Shown here: positions 43,620 through 51,100 of the stretch, one piece after another | How the letters are laid out: each line of letters starts with the position of its first letter | Numbering within the stretch: the first letter of the stretch is position 1 | DNA from: Streptomyces sp. DH5 | GTDB lineage: Bacteria; Actinomycetota; Actinomycetes; Streptomycetales; Streptomycetaceae | Length of the DNA stretch: 64,000 nucleotides | Direction of reading: 5' to 3' | Assembly (NCBI RefSeq): GCF_020873915.1 | Contig: NZ_JAHWGP010000029.1 | Coordinates: forward strand, 36,627 to 100,626 | Translations under genes and position numbers: made by a program | The notes under the pieces: model-generated | Seen by the model: only the letters and a program-made list of their open reading frames with translations | Told to the model about the DNA's origin: nothing | Database searches by the model: none

Positions 43620-43888
43620 ATGCACTCGTGGGAACCGTGCGCGGCGAAGGGCCCCCGCCCGCTCCGCCCGAGCGTGACGTGTCCGGAGGATGCCGCACGG
43701 CCATGAGACAGGTCCGGCTACCGGTGAGCGCTTTTCGGACAACTCGGTGCGGCAGCGGGAGCGGAGCCAACCCGAAAGGTGCCCGGCTCCCTCTCACGGT
43801 CCGAACACAGCAGCCCCGTTAGCCAGTTGGGGCCGCACTGCTCATCCAGACTCCATGACGCACTCCACAGCCGGAAGCACGAGGACCG
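43620..43888 (+). other. Upstream region of the lysyl-oxidase gene
   Basis: About 270 bp without a supported gene. Short forward frames here (for example at 43610-43822) have no family features. The start of the next gene is preceded by GAGGACCG. No clear promoter was recognised. Confidence 0.4.
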
Positions 43889-45652
43889 ATGACCAGACTC
43901 CAGCAGGGCCGCCCCAACCGCCTGGCCCGCCCCTCCCTCGCCATCGCCGCGGCCATCGCCGTGGCGGCGGGCGTCGTCGCTGCCGCACCCGACGCGAAGA
44001 CCGCGGAGCCGACACCGAAACTCAGCCTGATCGCCGCATCCACCTCGGTCACGCTCGACTCGTGGACGGAGGATCCCGGCGTCTACCTCGACCTCGGCAC
44101 GTACCTCACCTCCGAGAACGGCGCCTTCGAACTCAAGGTGACCCGCAAGTCCTACAAGGACCCCGTCGTCACCGAGCAGGTCCTCCGGAACGGGAAGAAG
44201 ACCCGGACCAAGGCGCTCCCCGCCGGGCTCGTGAACGACTTCTCCGGGCTGCCGGACTTCACGCAGATCACCCTCACCGACGCGGCCGGTTCGACGGTGC
44301 TGGAGAGGACCGAGGCGTTCTGCCCCAACAACGCCTCCGGACGGGTCCGGCCGGACGCTCCCGCCAACTCGAAGTATCCGGAGAGCTGCCCGACGAACCC
44401 GTTCACCCTCGGTTCGGTGTGGGGGGTCGAGAACGGCTGGGCGTCCAACACCTACTCCGCGTTCTACGGCGCGCCGGTCCAGCTGGAGCCCGGCACCTAC
44501 ACCGCCGAGATCAACGTGACCGAGAAGTACCGCGATCTCTTCGGCATCGCCGACAAGCCGCAGACCGTCAAGGTGGTCGTACGCGAGCGCAGCTGGGAGG
44601 ACTCCGCGGGGGTCGCCTCCCGCAGCTCGGCCAAAACCGCAGCCTCCGGGCACGACGCCCACGCGGGGCACGGGGCGCACGCTGAGCACGGCGCCCATGC
44701 GGGTCACGGAGCCACCGCGGACACCCCGGCCCCCGGGGCCGTGACGAGCGGCGCCGGGCCCTCGTACAACGCCGGCCACGGCCCCTACCCGTCGGCTCCG
44801 CCCGCCCTGCCGTGGGCGATGAAGAGGAAGTCCCTGGGACGTCAGGCCGTCGCCGCCGCCGAGGCCGGGGACGGTCCCGGGCAGACCGACGGTTCGCGCC
44901 AGGCACCGGGCGCCCAGCCCAACGCGAAGCGACCCGCCGGCAAGGCGTCCGTGCCCGACGTCCCGAAGCCCGACCTGCGTTCGCTGCCCGCCTTCGGCAT
45001 CACCGTCAGCGACGGCTACGAGGAGGTGCCCGGCAAGGACTACCTCGCCTTCAGCGCCAACGTGTGGAACGCGGGCCCGGCCAAGCTGGTCGTGGACGGC
45101 TTCCGCTCCCCGGGCAAGGAGGTGATGGACGCCTACCAGTACTTCTACGACGCCGACGGCAAGCAGGTCGGATACACCCCGACCGGCGGCATGGAGTGGG
45201 ACCCGCGTCCCGGCCACGAGCACTGGCACTTCCTGGACTTCGCCAGTTACCGGCTGCTCACGGCCGACCAGAAGGAGACGGTACGCAGCGGCAAGGAGGC
45301 GTTCTGCCTGGCCAACACCGACGCCGTCGACTACACCGTGAAGAACGCCTCCTGGCACCCGGGCAACACGGACCTGTCCACCGCCTGCGGCTACGAGAAC
45401 TCCATCTCCGTCCGCGAGGTGCTCGACGTCGGCTCCGGCGACACCTACACCCAGGACCTGCCCGGCCAGTCCTTCGACATCACGGACCTGCCGAACGGCA
45501 CGTACTACATCCAGGTCCTCGCCAACCCGGAGAACCGGCTCAAGGAGACCGACTACAGCAACAACAGCGCGCTGCGGAAGGTCGTCCTGGGCGGCGAAAA
45601 GGGCGCCCGTACGGTGACGGTCCCCCCGCACCACCTGGTGGACGCCAACTGA
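43889..45652 (+). CDS. Secreted lysyl oxidase-like copper protein with His-rich linker
   Basis: The 587-residue protein starts at ATG 43889 with an exported N-terminus (about 1-39, SLAIAAAIAVAAGVVAAAPD). Residues 40-230 form a beta-rich domain with two cysteines. A His/Gly/Ala linker follows (about 253-277: HDAHAGHGAHAEHGAHAGHG) that could bind copper. The C-terminal domain (about 365-580) carries the lysyl oxidase copper motif GHEHWHFLDFASYRLL (HEHWH near 444) and AGNTDLS/ACGY-like HPGNTDLSTACGYENSISVR. Bacterial homologues are known but their lysine-tyrosylquinone status is uncertain. It may oxidise amines or cross-link surface proteins. It is monocistronic with a strong terminator. Confidence 0.85.
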   Translation: MTRLQQGRPNRLARPSLAIAAAIAVAAGVVAAAPDAKTAEPTPKLSLIAASTSVTLDSWTEDPGVYLDLGTYLTSENGAFELKVTRKSYKDPVVTEQVLRNGKKTRTKALPAGLVNDFSGLPDFTQITLTDAAGSTVLERTEAFCPNNASGRVRPDAPANSKYPESCPTNPFTLGSVWGVENGWASNTYSAFYGAPVQLEPGTYTAEINVTEKYRDLFGIADKPQTVKVVVRERSWEDSAGVASRSSAKTAASGHDAHAGHGAHAEHGAHAGHGATADTPAPGAVTSGAGPSYNAGHGPYPSAPPALPWAMKRKSLGRQAVAAAEAGDGPGQTDGSRQAPGAQPNAKRPAGKASVPDVPKPDLRSLPAFGITVSDGYEEVPGKDYLAFSANVWNAGPAKLVVDGFRSPGKEVMDAYQYFYDADGKQVGYTPTGGMEWDPRPGHEHWHFLDFASYRLLTADQKETVRSGKEAFCLANTDAVDYTVKNASWHPGNTDLSTACGYENSISVREVLDVGSGDTYTQDLPGQSFDITDLPNGTYYIQVLANPENRLKETDYSNNSALRKVVLGGEKGARTVTVPPHHLVDAN

Positions 45653-45667
45653 CCCACCCGTGAAGGA

Positions 45668-45709
45668 CGGAGCGGCTCCGGTCCCCGGAAACGGACCGGA
45701 GCCGCTCCG
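45668..45709 (+). terminator. Strong stem-loop terminator after the lysyl-oxidase gene
   Basis: Perfect 17-bp arms (45668-45684 and 45693-45709, GGAGCGGCTCCGGTCC and its complement) with an 8-nt loop lie 16 bp after the stop. It also faces the 3' end of the reverse lipoprotein gene, so it may work in both directions. Confidence 0.8.
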
Positions 45710-45741
45710 GTGCGTCTGACCGCTCCCACGGACACCGGCGG

Positions 45742-46470
45742 CTACACGGGATCCAGCACCGGCTCTGCGGGGAGCCCGCCGTTCTTCTCGCAGCGCAGCT
45801 CCTTGGCCATGGCCAGCGAGACGGAATGGGCCACGGTCGCGTACGCGTCCTTCAACGCCTCCACGTCACCTTCGGGTTCCCTTGGCATCGCCCAATGCCG
45901 TACACCGATGACGATGTGACCCACTGTCGACGAGTGGAGCAGTTTCTCGCTCCGACATGCGAACTGGACGTACGCCTTGTCCGCTGCCGTCACGGCATCC
46001 TCCCCCATCTTCAGCTGGGTGAAATTCGGGGCCGGAGGTTCCGTCGAAACGCCGTCGGCCAGCCTCCAGGTGATTCTGAGGTCGAAGTCTGGCGTGCCAA
46101 TGGGCGTGTAGACACGGCAGACATCCTTGGTCACGGTGGTGGCTGGGAACGCGTCGACCAGATCCGCCGCGGCCTGCGCAACGGTGTACTCCGCTGCCGA
46201 CGCCTCGAACTGCGACGTCCCCGTGATCACCTTCAGTGCTTTGGCCGCGTCGGCGGACACCGCCTTGCCACCGCACAGTTGCGTCCCCGTGACGACCTTG
46301 TAATCCTTCGGAGTCTTGGGAGTTCCGTCCACCTCCCCGTCCCCTCCACAGCCCGTGGCTCCGAAAGACAACGAGCCGGCCAGGGCCGCGGCAAGAAGTC
46401 CTCCACGTACCGACCTACGACTGATCACTGTCCGCATCCTCAGGTGTCCTCGACCGCCCACCGGCCTCAT
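45742..46470 (-). CDS. Putative lipoprotein, third gene of the DUF6571 locus
   Basis: The 242-residue protein starts at ATG 46470, which overlaps the upstream stop (ATGA) with GGAG upstream; an internal ATG at 46437 (MRTVISRRSVRG) is the alternative. The leader contains RR and ends LAGSLSFGATGCGG, a lipobox. The mature part (YKVVTGTQLCGGKAVSADAA, CRVYTPIGTPDFDLRITWRL, AYVQFACRSEKLLHSSTVGH) has four cysteines and no recognised catalytic motif. Coupling to the DUF6571 gene suggests it acts at the cell surface with that protein, possibly as an immunity or accessory lipoprotein. Confidence 0.7.
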   Translation of the reverse strand: MRPVGGRGHLRMRTVISRRSVRGGLLAAALAGSLSFGATGCGGDGEVDGTPKTPKDYKVVTGTQLCGGKAVSADAAKALKVITGTSQFEASAAEYTVAQAAADLVDAFPATTVTKDVCRVYTPIGTPDFDLRITWRLADGVSTEPPAPNFTQLKMGEDAVTAADKAYVQFACRSEKLLHSSTVGHIVIGVRHWAMPREPEGDVEALKDAYATVAHSVSLAMAKELRCEKNGGLPAEPVLDPV

Positions 46471-48803
46471 CCGGTCTCCGGAGCGTTGCCCTGCTGCCTC
46501 TGTCTGTCGTTGCCGACCCCGTAACCGATCAGCGCCGATTCGATCAGGTTCTGCCCGAACACGCTTTGATCCGGATGCACGCCGTTGTGCAGCAGGAAAT
46601 CCTTTGCCGGTGCCTCCGCCATGCTCTCACCGGCGGCATAGATCCTCTTCCTCTCCTCATCGGTGAGATCCTCCATCTTCTCCTTGTGCTCATCCACCGA
46701 GTTGCCGGAGATGTCGCCGATCATCTGCCCCACGACTTGTTCGGCGGCGCCGCTGACGGTGTCGGTCGCCAGGGGGACGAGCACCGCGGCCGCGCCGACG
46801 GCCGCGGTGGCGGGCAGGAAGGCGACGCCCGCCGCGATGCCCGCCGTGGCCCCGAACTCGACCCAGCCCGCCCGCGCGGCGACCGCGGCCTCGTACTCCT
46901 CGTGGGTCTTGAGGTTCGTCGCTTCCACCTGGTCGGCCCGGGACTGGTCGAGCATCCCCTGTACCTCGGCGCCCACCCGCACGGTCGCCCTGGCAGCGCC
47001 CTCGCTGATCTTCCCGTCCGGGCCCACTGTCCCTTCCAGGACGCTGCGGGTGTAGACCTGCTCCGCGGCCGACACCGTCGCGTAGGCCTCCGAGTGCTGG
47101 CCCAGGGTACTGAGGAAGCCCCGGACGACACTGCGGCCGTTCCCGTCCGCGGTGTGTACGAAGTCGACGTGCCCGTCCGGGTTGTCTCCCGGGGCGAACA
47201 CGCTTCCCGGTTCGTTCTTCGCCAAGGCCCAGTTGATGTCGTCGATGTAGCCGGCGCCCATGACGCCCAGGCTGTCGGCCATCACCTCGTGCTTCTTGAG
47301 CAGTTCCGGGTCCGCGCCGTACTTCTCCATGACCTTCTGCATGACCGCGGCGTTGTCGGCGTCCCGCACGACGGCGGCGTCCGGATGCCCGGCCGGGTAA
47401 CCGAGGGTCGCCGCCTCCAGGGCGTGACCCAGGGCGTCGGGCATGTAGCCGTGAGACGCCTCGATCTCCTTCTGGTCGAGCGAGTTGATGTCGGAGAAGG
47501 ACTCCCACTTCTCGTTGCCGAAGAAGTCGAGGTAGTTGTCGATCGCCTCGCCGTACTTGTTCTTGCCGAGGTCGGCCGTGGCGCCGTGGTCGACGGTGCC
47601 GTCCTCGTGGTACGCGGTCGGGGGGTCGGCGAAGAACTTCTTCGCCGCTTCCGGGCTGTTGCCCAGCGCTTCCAGCATGGCGGTGGCCGGATCGTAGCCG
47701 GCCCCGTTCACGCCGGAGGGGTTGAACGGGTTCTTCCCCACCCTGTTGCCGGCGAACATGTCCGGGTCCTTCTGGTGCAGCTGCGCCACGTGTTCGGCGA
47801 TCGGGTTGAGGAACTCCGCGTCGTAGTTCCCGTACCGCATGATCCCGCCGAGCAGCTGGTATCCGAAGGGCCCGCCGTGTTCGTGCTTGGCCAGCGGAAT
47901 GTGCTCCGTACCCAACTTGCGGAGCTCCGGACCCCAGGTGTCCGTGAACTCCTTGTCGTGGGAGGCGCGGGCCAGGGTGAGGCCCAGGTTCCTCTGGAGT
48001 TCCTGGACGTCCTTGAGCCGCTCCGGGTCGACCTTGCCGAACTCGTGCGTGTCCGTGGAGAGCTGGCCGAAGAACGCCAGTGCCTTCTCGGGGCCGAGCT
48101 TCTCGTAGAAGCCCTTGGAGAACTCCACCGACGTACTGTTGTCCTTCAGCAGGTCGTTGAGCTGCTGAAGCTCGGCGTGTGTGAGGTCCCGGCCCTTCGC
48201 CGCGAGGGCGGCGGCGCGCGCGGCCTCTTCCTGGTCCAGCCCGGTGTACGTCGGGGCGCTGAAGTCCTTGCGGTCGGTGACGTTGACCTCGAGGACGTTT
48301 TTGAGGGCGAGATCGGTGTCGTTGCAGTTGTCGACGATGTTGTCGATCCTCTTCTGCCACGACTCGATGGTCCGCTTCTCCTTCCGCAGCATCTCGTTGT
48401 AGTCGGGGTCGAGTAACGCCGCCTCGTTCTCGGACAACGGGGCCCGCGCGGTGACCTTGCCGTTGCCGTCGACGCGGATGCCGGCCGCGGGCCCCTCGTG
48501 GTCCCGGATGTCGACCAGGTCGTCCCTGGCCTTCTTGATCGCCGTGTAGCCCTCTTCCAGGATCCGTTTCACGCCCTTGGCCTCGGCCGCGGCGTCCGTG
48601 AACTCCTTGGCTGTCTTGCCGATGAACGCCTTGGTGACCCCCGCGTTGACGCCTTCCCAGTCCGCGCGGTCCGCCTTGGCCTTCATCCCGTCGGCGGCCT
48701 CGGTGGCGAGTCTGTCCAGCTTGCCCGCCATCTCCGACCAGTCGTCGACGGCGGCCTTCAGCTTCGCCACCGGGGCGTCGATCACGTCTTGGTACGTCAG
48801 CAT
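46467..48803 (-). CDS. DUF6571-family large protein with WXG-like N-terminus
   Basis: The 778-residue protein starts at ATG 48803. The first 110 residues (VAKLKAAVDDWSEMAGKLDR, DRADWEGVNAGVTKAFIGKT) form helices like WXG100/ESX substrates. The middle has DUF6571 features: LGPEKALAFFGQLSTDTHEF, PFGYQLLGGIMRYGNYDAEF, FNPSGVNGAGYDPATAMLEA and LGNSPEAAKKFFADPPTAYH. A long hydrophobic segment near residues 665-700 (FGATAGIAAGVAFLPATAAV...) could insert into a membrane, followed by a charged tail ending at about 778. This resembles secreted polymorphic-type effectors. No nuclease or deaminase motif is visible. A DUF-only label is safest. Confidence 0.75.
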   Translation of the reverse strand: MLTYQDVIDAPVAKLKAAVDDWSEMAGKLDRLATEAADGMKAKADRADWEGVNAGVTKAFIGKTAKEFTDAAAEAKGVKRILEEGYTAIKKARDDLVDIRDHEGPAAGIRVDGNGKVTARAPLSENEAALLDPDYNEMLRKEKRTIESWQKRIDNIVDNCNDTDLALKNVLEVNVTDRKDFSAPTYTGLDQEEAARAAALAAKGRDLTHAELQQLNDLLKDNSTSVEFSKGFYEKLGPEKALAFFGQLSTDTHEFGKVDPERLKDVQELQRNLGLTLARASHDKEFTDTWGPELRKLGTEHIPLAKHEHGGPFGYQLLGGIMRYGNYDAEFLNPIAEHVAQLHQKDPDMFAGNRVGKNPFNPSGVNGAGYDPATAMLEALGNSPEAAKKFFADPPTAYHEDGTVDHGATADLGKNKYGEAIDNYLDFFGNEKWESFSDINSLDQKEIEASHGYMPDALGHALEAATLGYPAGHPDAAVVRDADNAAVMQKVMEKYGADPELLKKHEVMADSLGVMGAGYIDDINWALAKNEPGSVFAPGDNPDGHVDFVHTADGNGRSVVRGFLSTLGQHSEAYATVSAAEQVYTRSVLEGTVGPDGKISEGAARATVRVGAEVQGMLDQSRADQVEATNLKTHEEYEAAVAARAGWVEFGATAGIAAGVAFLPATAAVGAAAVLVPLATDTVSGAAEQVVGQMIGDISGNSVDEHKEKMEDLTDEERKRIYAAGESMAEAPAKDFLLHNGVHPDQSVFGQNLIESALIGYGVGNDRQRQQGNAPETG

Positions 48804-48823
48804 GCCGAGCGCTCCCCCGAGCC

Positions 48824-49261
48824 CTAGTTCATGTATTCCGTGAGCTGGGAAATCCGCGTCAGCTCTCCCTCGATCTTCGCCTCGTTCTTGTCGTGTTGGG
48901 CCTTGCTGTAGTCGAGGTGGTTCGAGATCTGCGCGCAGGCGTCCAGCAGCGTCCTCAGATGGGTCTGCCAGAAGTCGTGCACCTTCAGCACGGCCGCACC
49001 GCAGACGAAGTTGCCGTTGGTCAGCGCCGTCGCCGCGTCGAACGTGGCGGGGCGGGCGATGTCGCCCTCCTTCGCCAGCCTGCCCAGCAGGTCGAACGCG
49101 TCATTGCCGATGGCGCCGAGGTCGTCCCGGCTGACCACCAGGTCTTTCCCGCCACCGCCACCGCCACCTCTGCCGTCATCGGCCGGAATGCCGTTGATCC
49201 GCATGGCAGCCCGCTCGGCCGCCTCCGCGCGCACTGCGCCCCATTCGTGCTCGAACGACAT
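48824..49261 (-). CDS. Small WXG-like helical protein, first gene of the DUF6571 locus
   Basis: The protein is 145 residues from ATG 49261, with GGGGGA upstream; the in-frame start at 49294 has no ribosome site. MSFEHEWGAVRAEAAERAAM and a Gly8 tract precede two helices (VSRDDLGAIGNDAFDLLGRL, LKVHDFWQTHLRTLLDACAQ) typical of short ESX-type partners. It lies 20 bp before the DUF6571 gene. It probably forms a complex with that protein for export; no secretion ATPase is present in the window. Confidence 0.7.
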   Translation of the reverse strand: MSFEHEWGAVRAEAAERAAMRINGIPADDGRGGGGGGGKDLVVSRDDLGAIGNDAFDLLGRLAKEGDIARPATFDAATALTNGNFVCGAAVLKVHDFWQTHLRTLLDACAQISNHLDYSKAQHDKNEAKIEGELTRISQLTEYMN

Positions 49262-49456
49262 CGGTATCCCCCAAAACCCTCCGGCAAAGGCCACTCCACC
49301 CTACTCGCGGAGCCACCGGACTGATCGCCCATCGCACCAACATCACCCGCACGTGGGGCTGGGGTGTCGCCCTCGACCCCGCCGAGGGCGGGCGCCGTCC
49401 GGGGCGGTCGGTCCGCTGTCTGCATCCGCGGATCCGGCACAGTGCGCGCCGGCCGC

Positions 49457-49807
49457 GGTCGAGGTAGGCCAGTACGGCAAGGACGCGCCGGTTGTCGTCG
49501 TCCGAGGGCGACAGCCCCAGCTTGGTGAAGATGTCGACGGTGTGCTTGGTGATCGCCCACTCGGTGAGCACGAGTTGGGCCGCGATGGCCGCGTTGGAGC
49601 GGCCCTGCGCCATGAGCTCCAGCACCTCGCGCTCCCGGGACGTCAGCCGGTTCACCGGCTCCTCGCCGGCCGAACTGCGCTGCAGCACGTGCGAGATGAC
49701 GTGCGGGCCCATCGCCGTCCCCCTCGGCGGCGAGCCGGTGCACCGACTCGACGAAGCGCTTCGCGTCGAGGACCGAGTCCTTCACCTCGCGCACCCCCCG
49801 CTCGTCG
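49457..49807 (-). pseudogene. Relic of a NarL/FixJ response regulator (receiver lost, frameshifted)
   Basis: One frame reads ADERGVREVKDSVLDAKRFVESVHRLAAEG, the end of a NarL linker. A second frame continues with TAMGPHVISHVLQRSSAGEE, NRLTSREREVLELMAQGRSN, AAIAAQLVLTEWAITKHTVD and IFTKLGLSPSDDDNRRVLAV, a LuxR HTH. The frames join only if one G is removed from the five-base run at about 49720. The phosphoacceptor receiver domain is absent. After the HTH (LAYLDRG...) the frame runs on with no homologous ending. It is a remnant and not functional. Confidence 0.75.
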
Positions 49808-49882
49808 GCCTTGCGGCCGTCCAGTCTCAGCGGGCCCCGCCACCAGGACGGGACCCGCAGCCGGTCGTTCGCCGGATAGAGG

Positions 49883-50593
49883 TCAGCCGCTGACCGTGAT
49901 GTTCGAGCTTCCGCTGCTCTGGTAACCCTCGGTGGCCATGATCATGTAGTACCTGAACTGGCCCATGTTCATGCCCGCGCGCGACCAGGCGTCGAAGTGG
50001 TTGCCGGTGGTGATGGTGCCGGAGCCGCTGGTCACCTTCGACTGCCGGACGCTCCAGTACTGGTCGAAGGTGCGGGTGCCCTCGACGGAGGGGGCGTTGT
50101 ACCGCGTCGTCTTGTAGATGTCGTACGTGCCGCCGTCGCTGTGGACGGTGCCCCGGTACTCGCCGGTGGGCCGGTAGCTGCCCCAGTTGTCGACGATGTA
50201 GTACTCCACCAGCGGGTTCGATGTCCAGCCGTAGAGGCAGCCGTAGCCGTTGCCCGACGGGTTGAAGTAGCCGGTGTAGCGGACCGTCCTGCGCCCGCCG
50301 GTGTTCCAGCCCTTGCCGGCGACGAAGTTGCCGCAGTTGGTCCACCGGGTGCTGTAACTGCCGCCGCCGTTGAGCGTCATGGAGACGGAGCCGCCGCCGT
50401 CGGTCCAGAACGAGTAGTACATGCCGTCGTAGCCGGTCTGGTTGGTGGTGATGGTGGTGGCGGCGTGGGCGGTGCCGGGCAGCAGCAGTCCGGACGCGGT
50501 GGCGAGCGCGACGGTGCCGGCGCCGCCGAGGAAGCCTCGCCGGCTCAGGCCGCTGAAGGAAGGGGGGTTCTGCTGGATCCGGTTCTGGCGCAT
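49883..50593 (-). CDS. GH11 endo-1,4-beta-xylanase, Tat-exported
   Basis: The 236-residue protein starts at ATG 50593 after GGGAGGAC. The leader has [11 protein letters not shown] (twin-arginine, about 17-26) and ends PGTAHA. The catalytic domain shows Glu130 ([13 protein letters not shown], nucleophile) and Glu222 ([11 protein letters not shown], acid/base), with the thumb and palm motifs [12 protein letters not shown] and [14 protein letters not shown]. Family 11 enzymes hydrolyse xylan chains. There is no carbohydrate-binding domain. CGAAA-N-TTTCG type operators lie upstream. It is monocistronic; the next forward gene is far away and the LuxR relic lies beyond its end. Confidence 0.92.
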   Translation of the reverse strand: MRQNRIQQNPPSFSGLSRRGFLGGAGTVALATASGLLLPGTAHAATTITTNQTGYDGMYYSFWTDGGGSVSMTLNGGGSYSTRWTNCGNFVAGKGWNTGGRRTVRYTGYFNPSGNGYGCLYGWTSNPLVEYYIVDNWGSYRPTGEYRGTVHSDGGTYDIYKTTRYNAPSVEGTRTFDQYWSVRQSKVTSGSGTITTGNHFDAWSRAGMNMGQFRYYMIMATEGYQSSGSSNITVSG

Positions 50594-50950
50594 GCGTCCT
50601 CCCGATGAAGGCTGGTGGGGGGCGGGCGGCCTCGGCTGCCCGCGGCCTTGCGTGGAACACGGCGGGGTTGCCCGTCGTCGTGCCGCAGAGACCGGCCGCC
50701 CTCCTCGCTCAGATGACGCGAGGGGAACGACGGTCCTCTGTCGTTCGGTGGCCACAGTTTTCGTAGGACACCATGACCCTGTCAACACTTTCGACAGGCT
50801 TTCGGAAACACCCGTCCACCGGAAGAGGTCACGGCGAGCACAGCTTCGCTGGTCACTCCCTCTCTCACGCGCACCGTCGCGAGAGATGGAGAGAGGCAGG
50901 AAAGCGTATCCACGAAAGCACATGCACATGATTCGAAACTTTCGAACACG
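50594..50950 (-). promoter_or_regulatory. Xylanase promoter region with CGAAA-type repeats
   Basis: On the reverse strand TTGACA (50785-50780) is a -35 match about 190 nt before the start. Two CGAAAG direct repeats lie just upstream (50793-50788 and 50804-50799), 11 bp apart or one helical turn. Further upstream, TTCGAAACTTTCGAA (50932-50946) is a perfect palindrome containing CGAAA-C-TTTCG, the core described for Streptomyces xylan-utilisation repressors of the BxlR type. Regulation by xylan-derived sugars is likely. No gene was found in 50594-51100. Confidence 0.6.
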
Positions 50951-51100
50951 CGCGGTGCGGGGCCACGGGCGCGCCACAGGACTGGGTGGGCCGGCGCGGT
51001 CGGCGTGTGGGGACGCGGCCTATGTGCGGCAGTACGCGCGGTGATGCGTACGGTCCCCCCGGCAGGCCGGCGACCTCGGACGCCTGCCGGGGGCTGTGAC

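Noticed and set aside
46566-48416. A 616-codon forward frame antisense to the DUF6571 gene
   Set aside because: The reverse-strand protein has consistent family features and coupled neighbours. The forward translation has none.
49176-49456. Extension of the LuxR-like frame as a coding C-terminus
   Set aside because: After RVLAVLAYLDR the sequence becomes Arg/Pro-rich without likeness to NarL proteins and overlaps the start of the small WXG-like gene.
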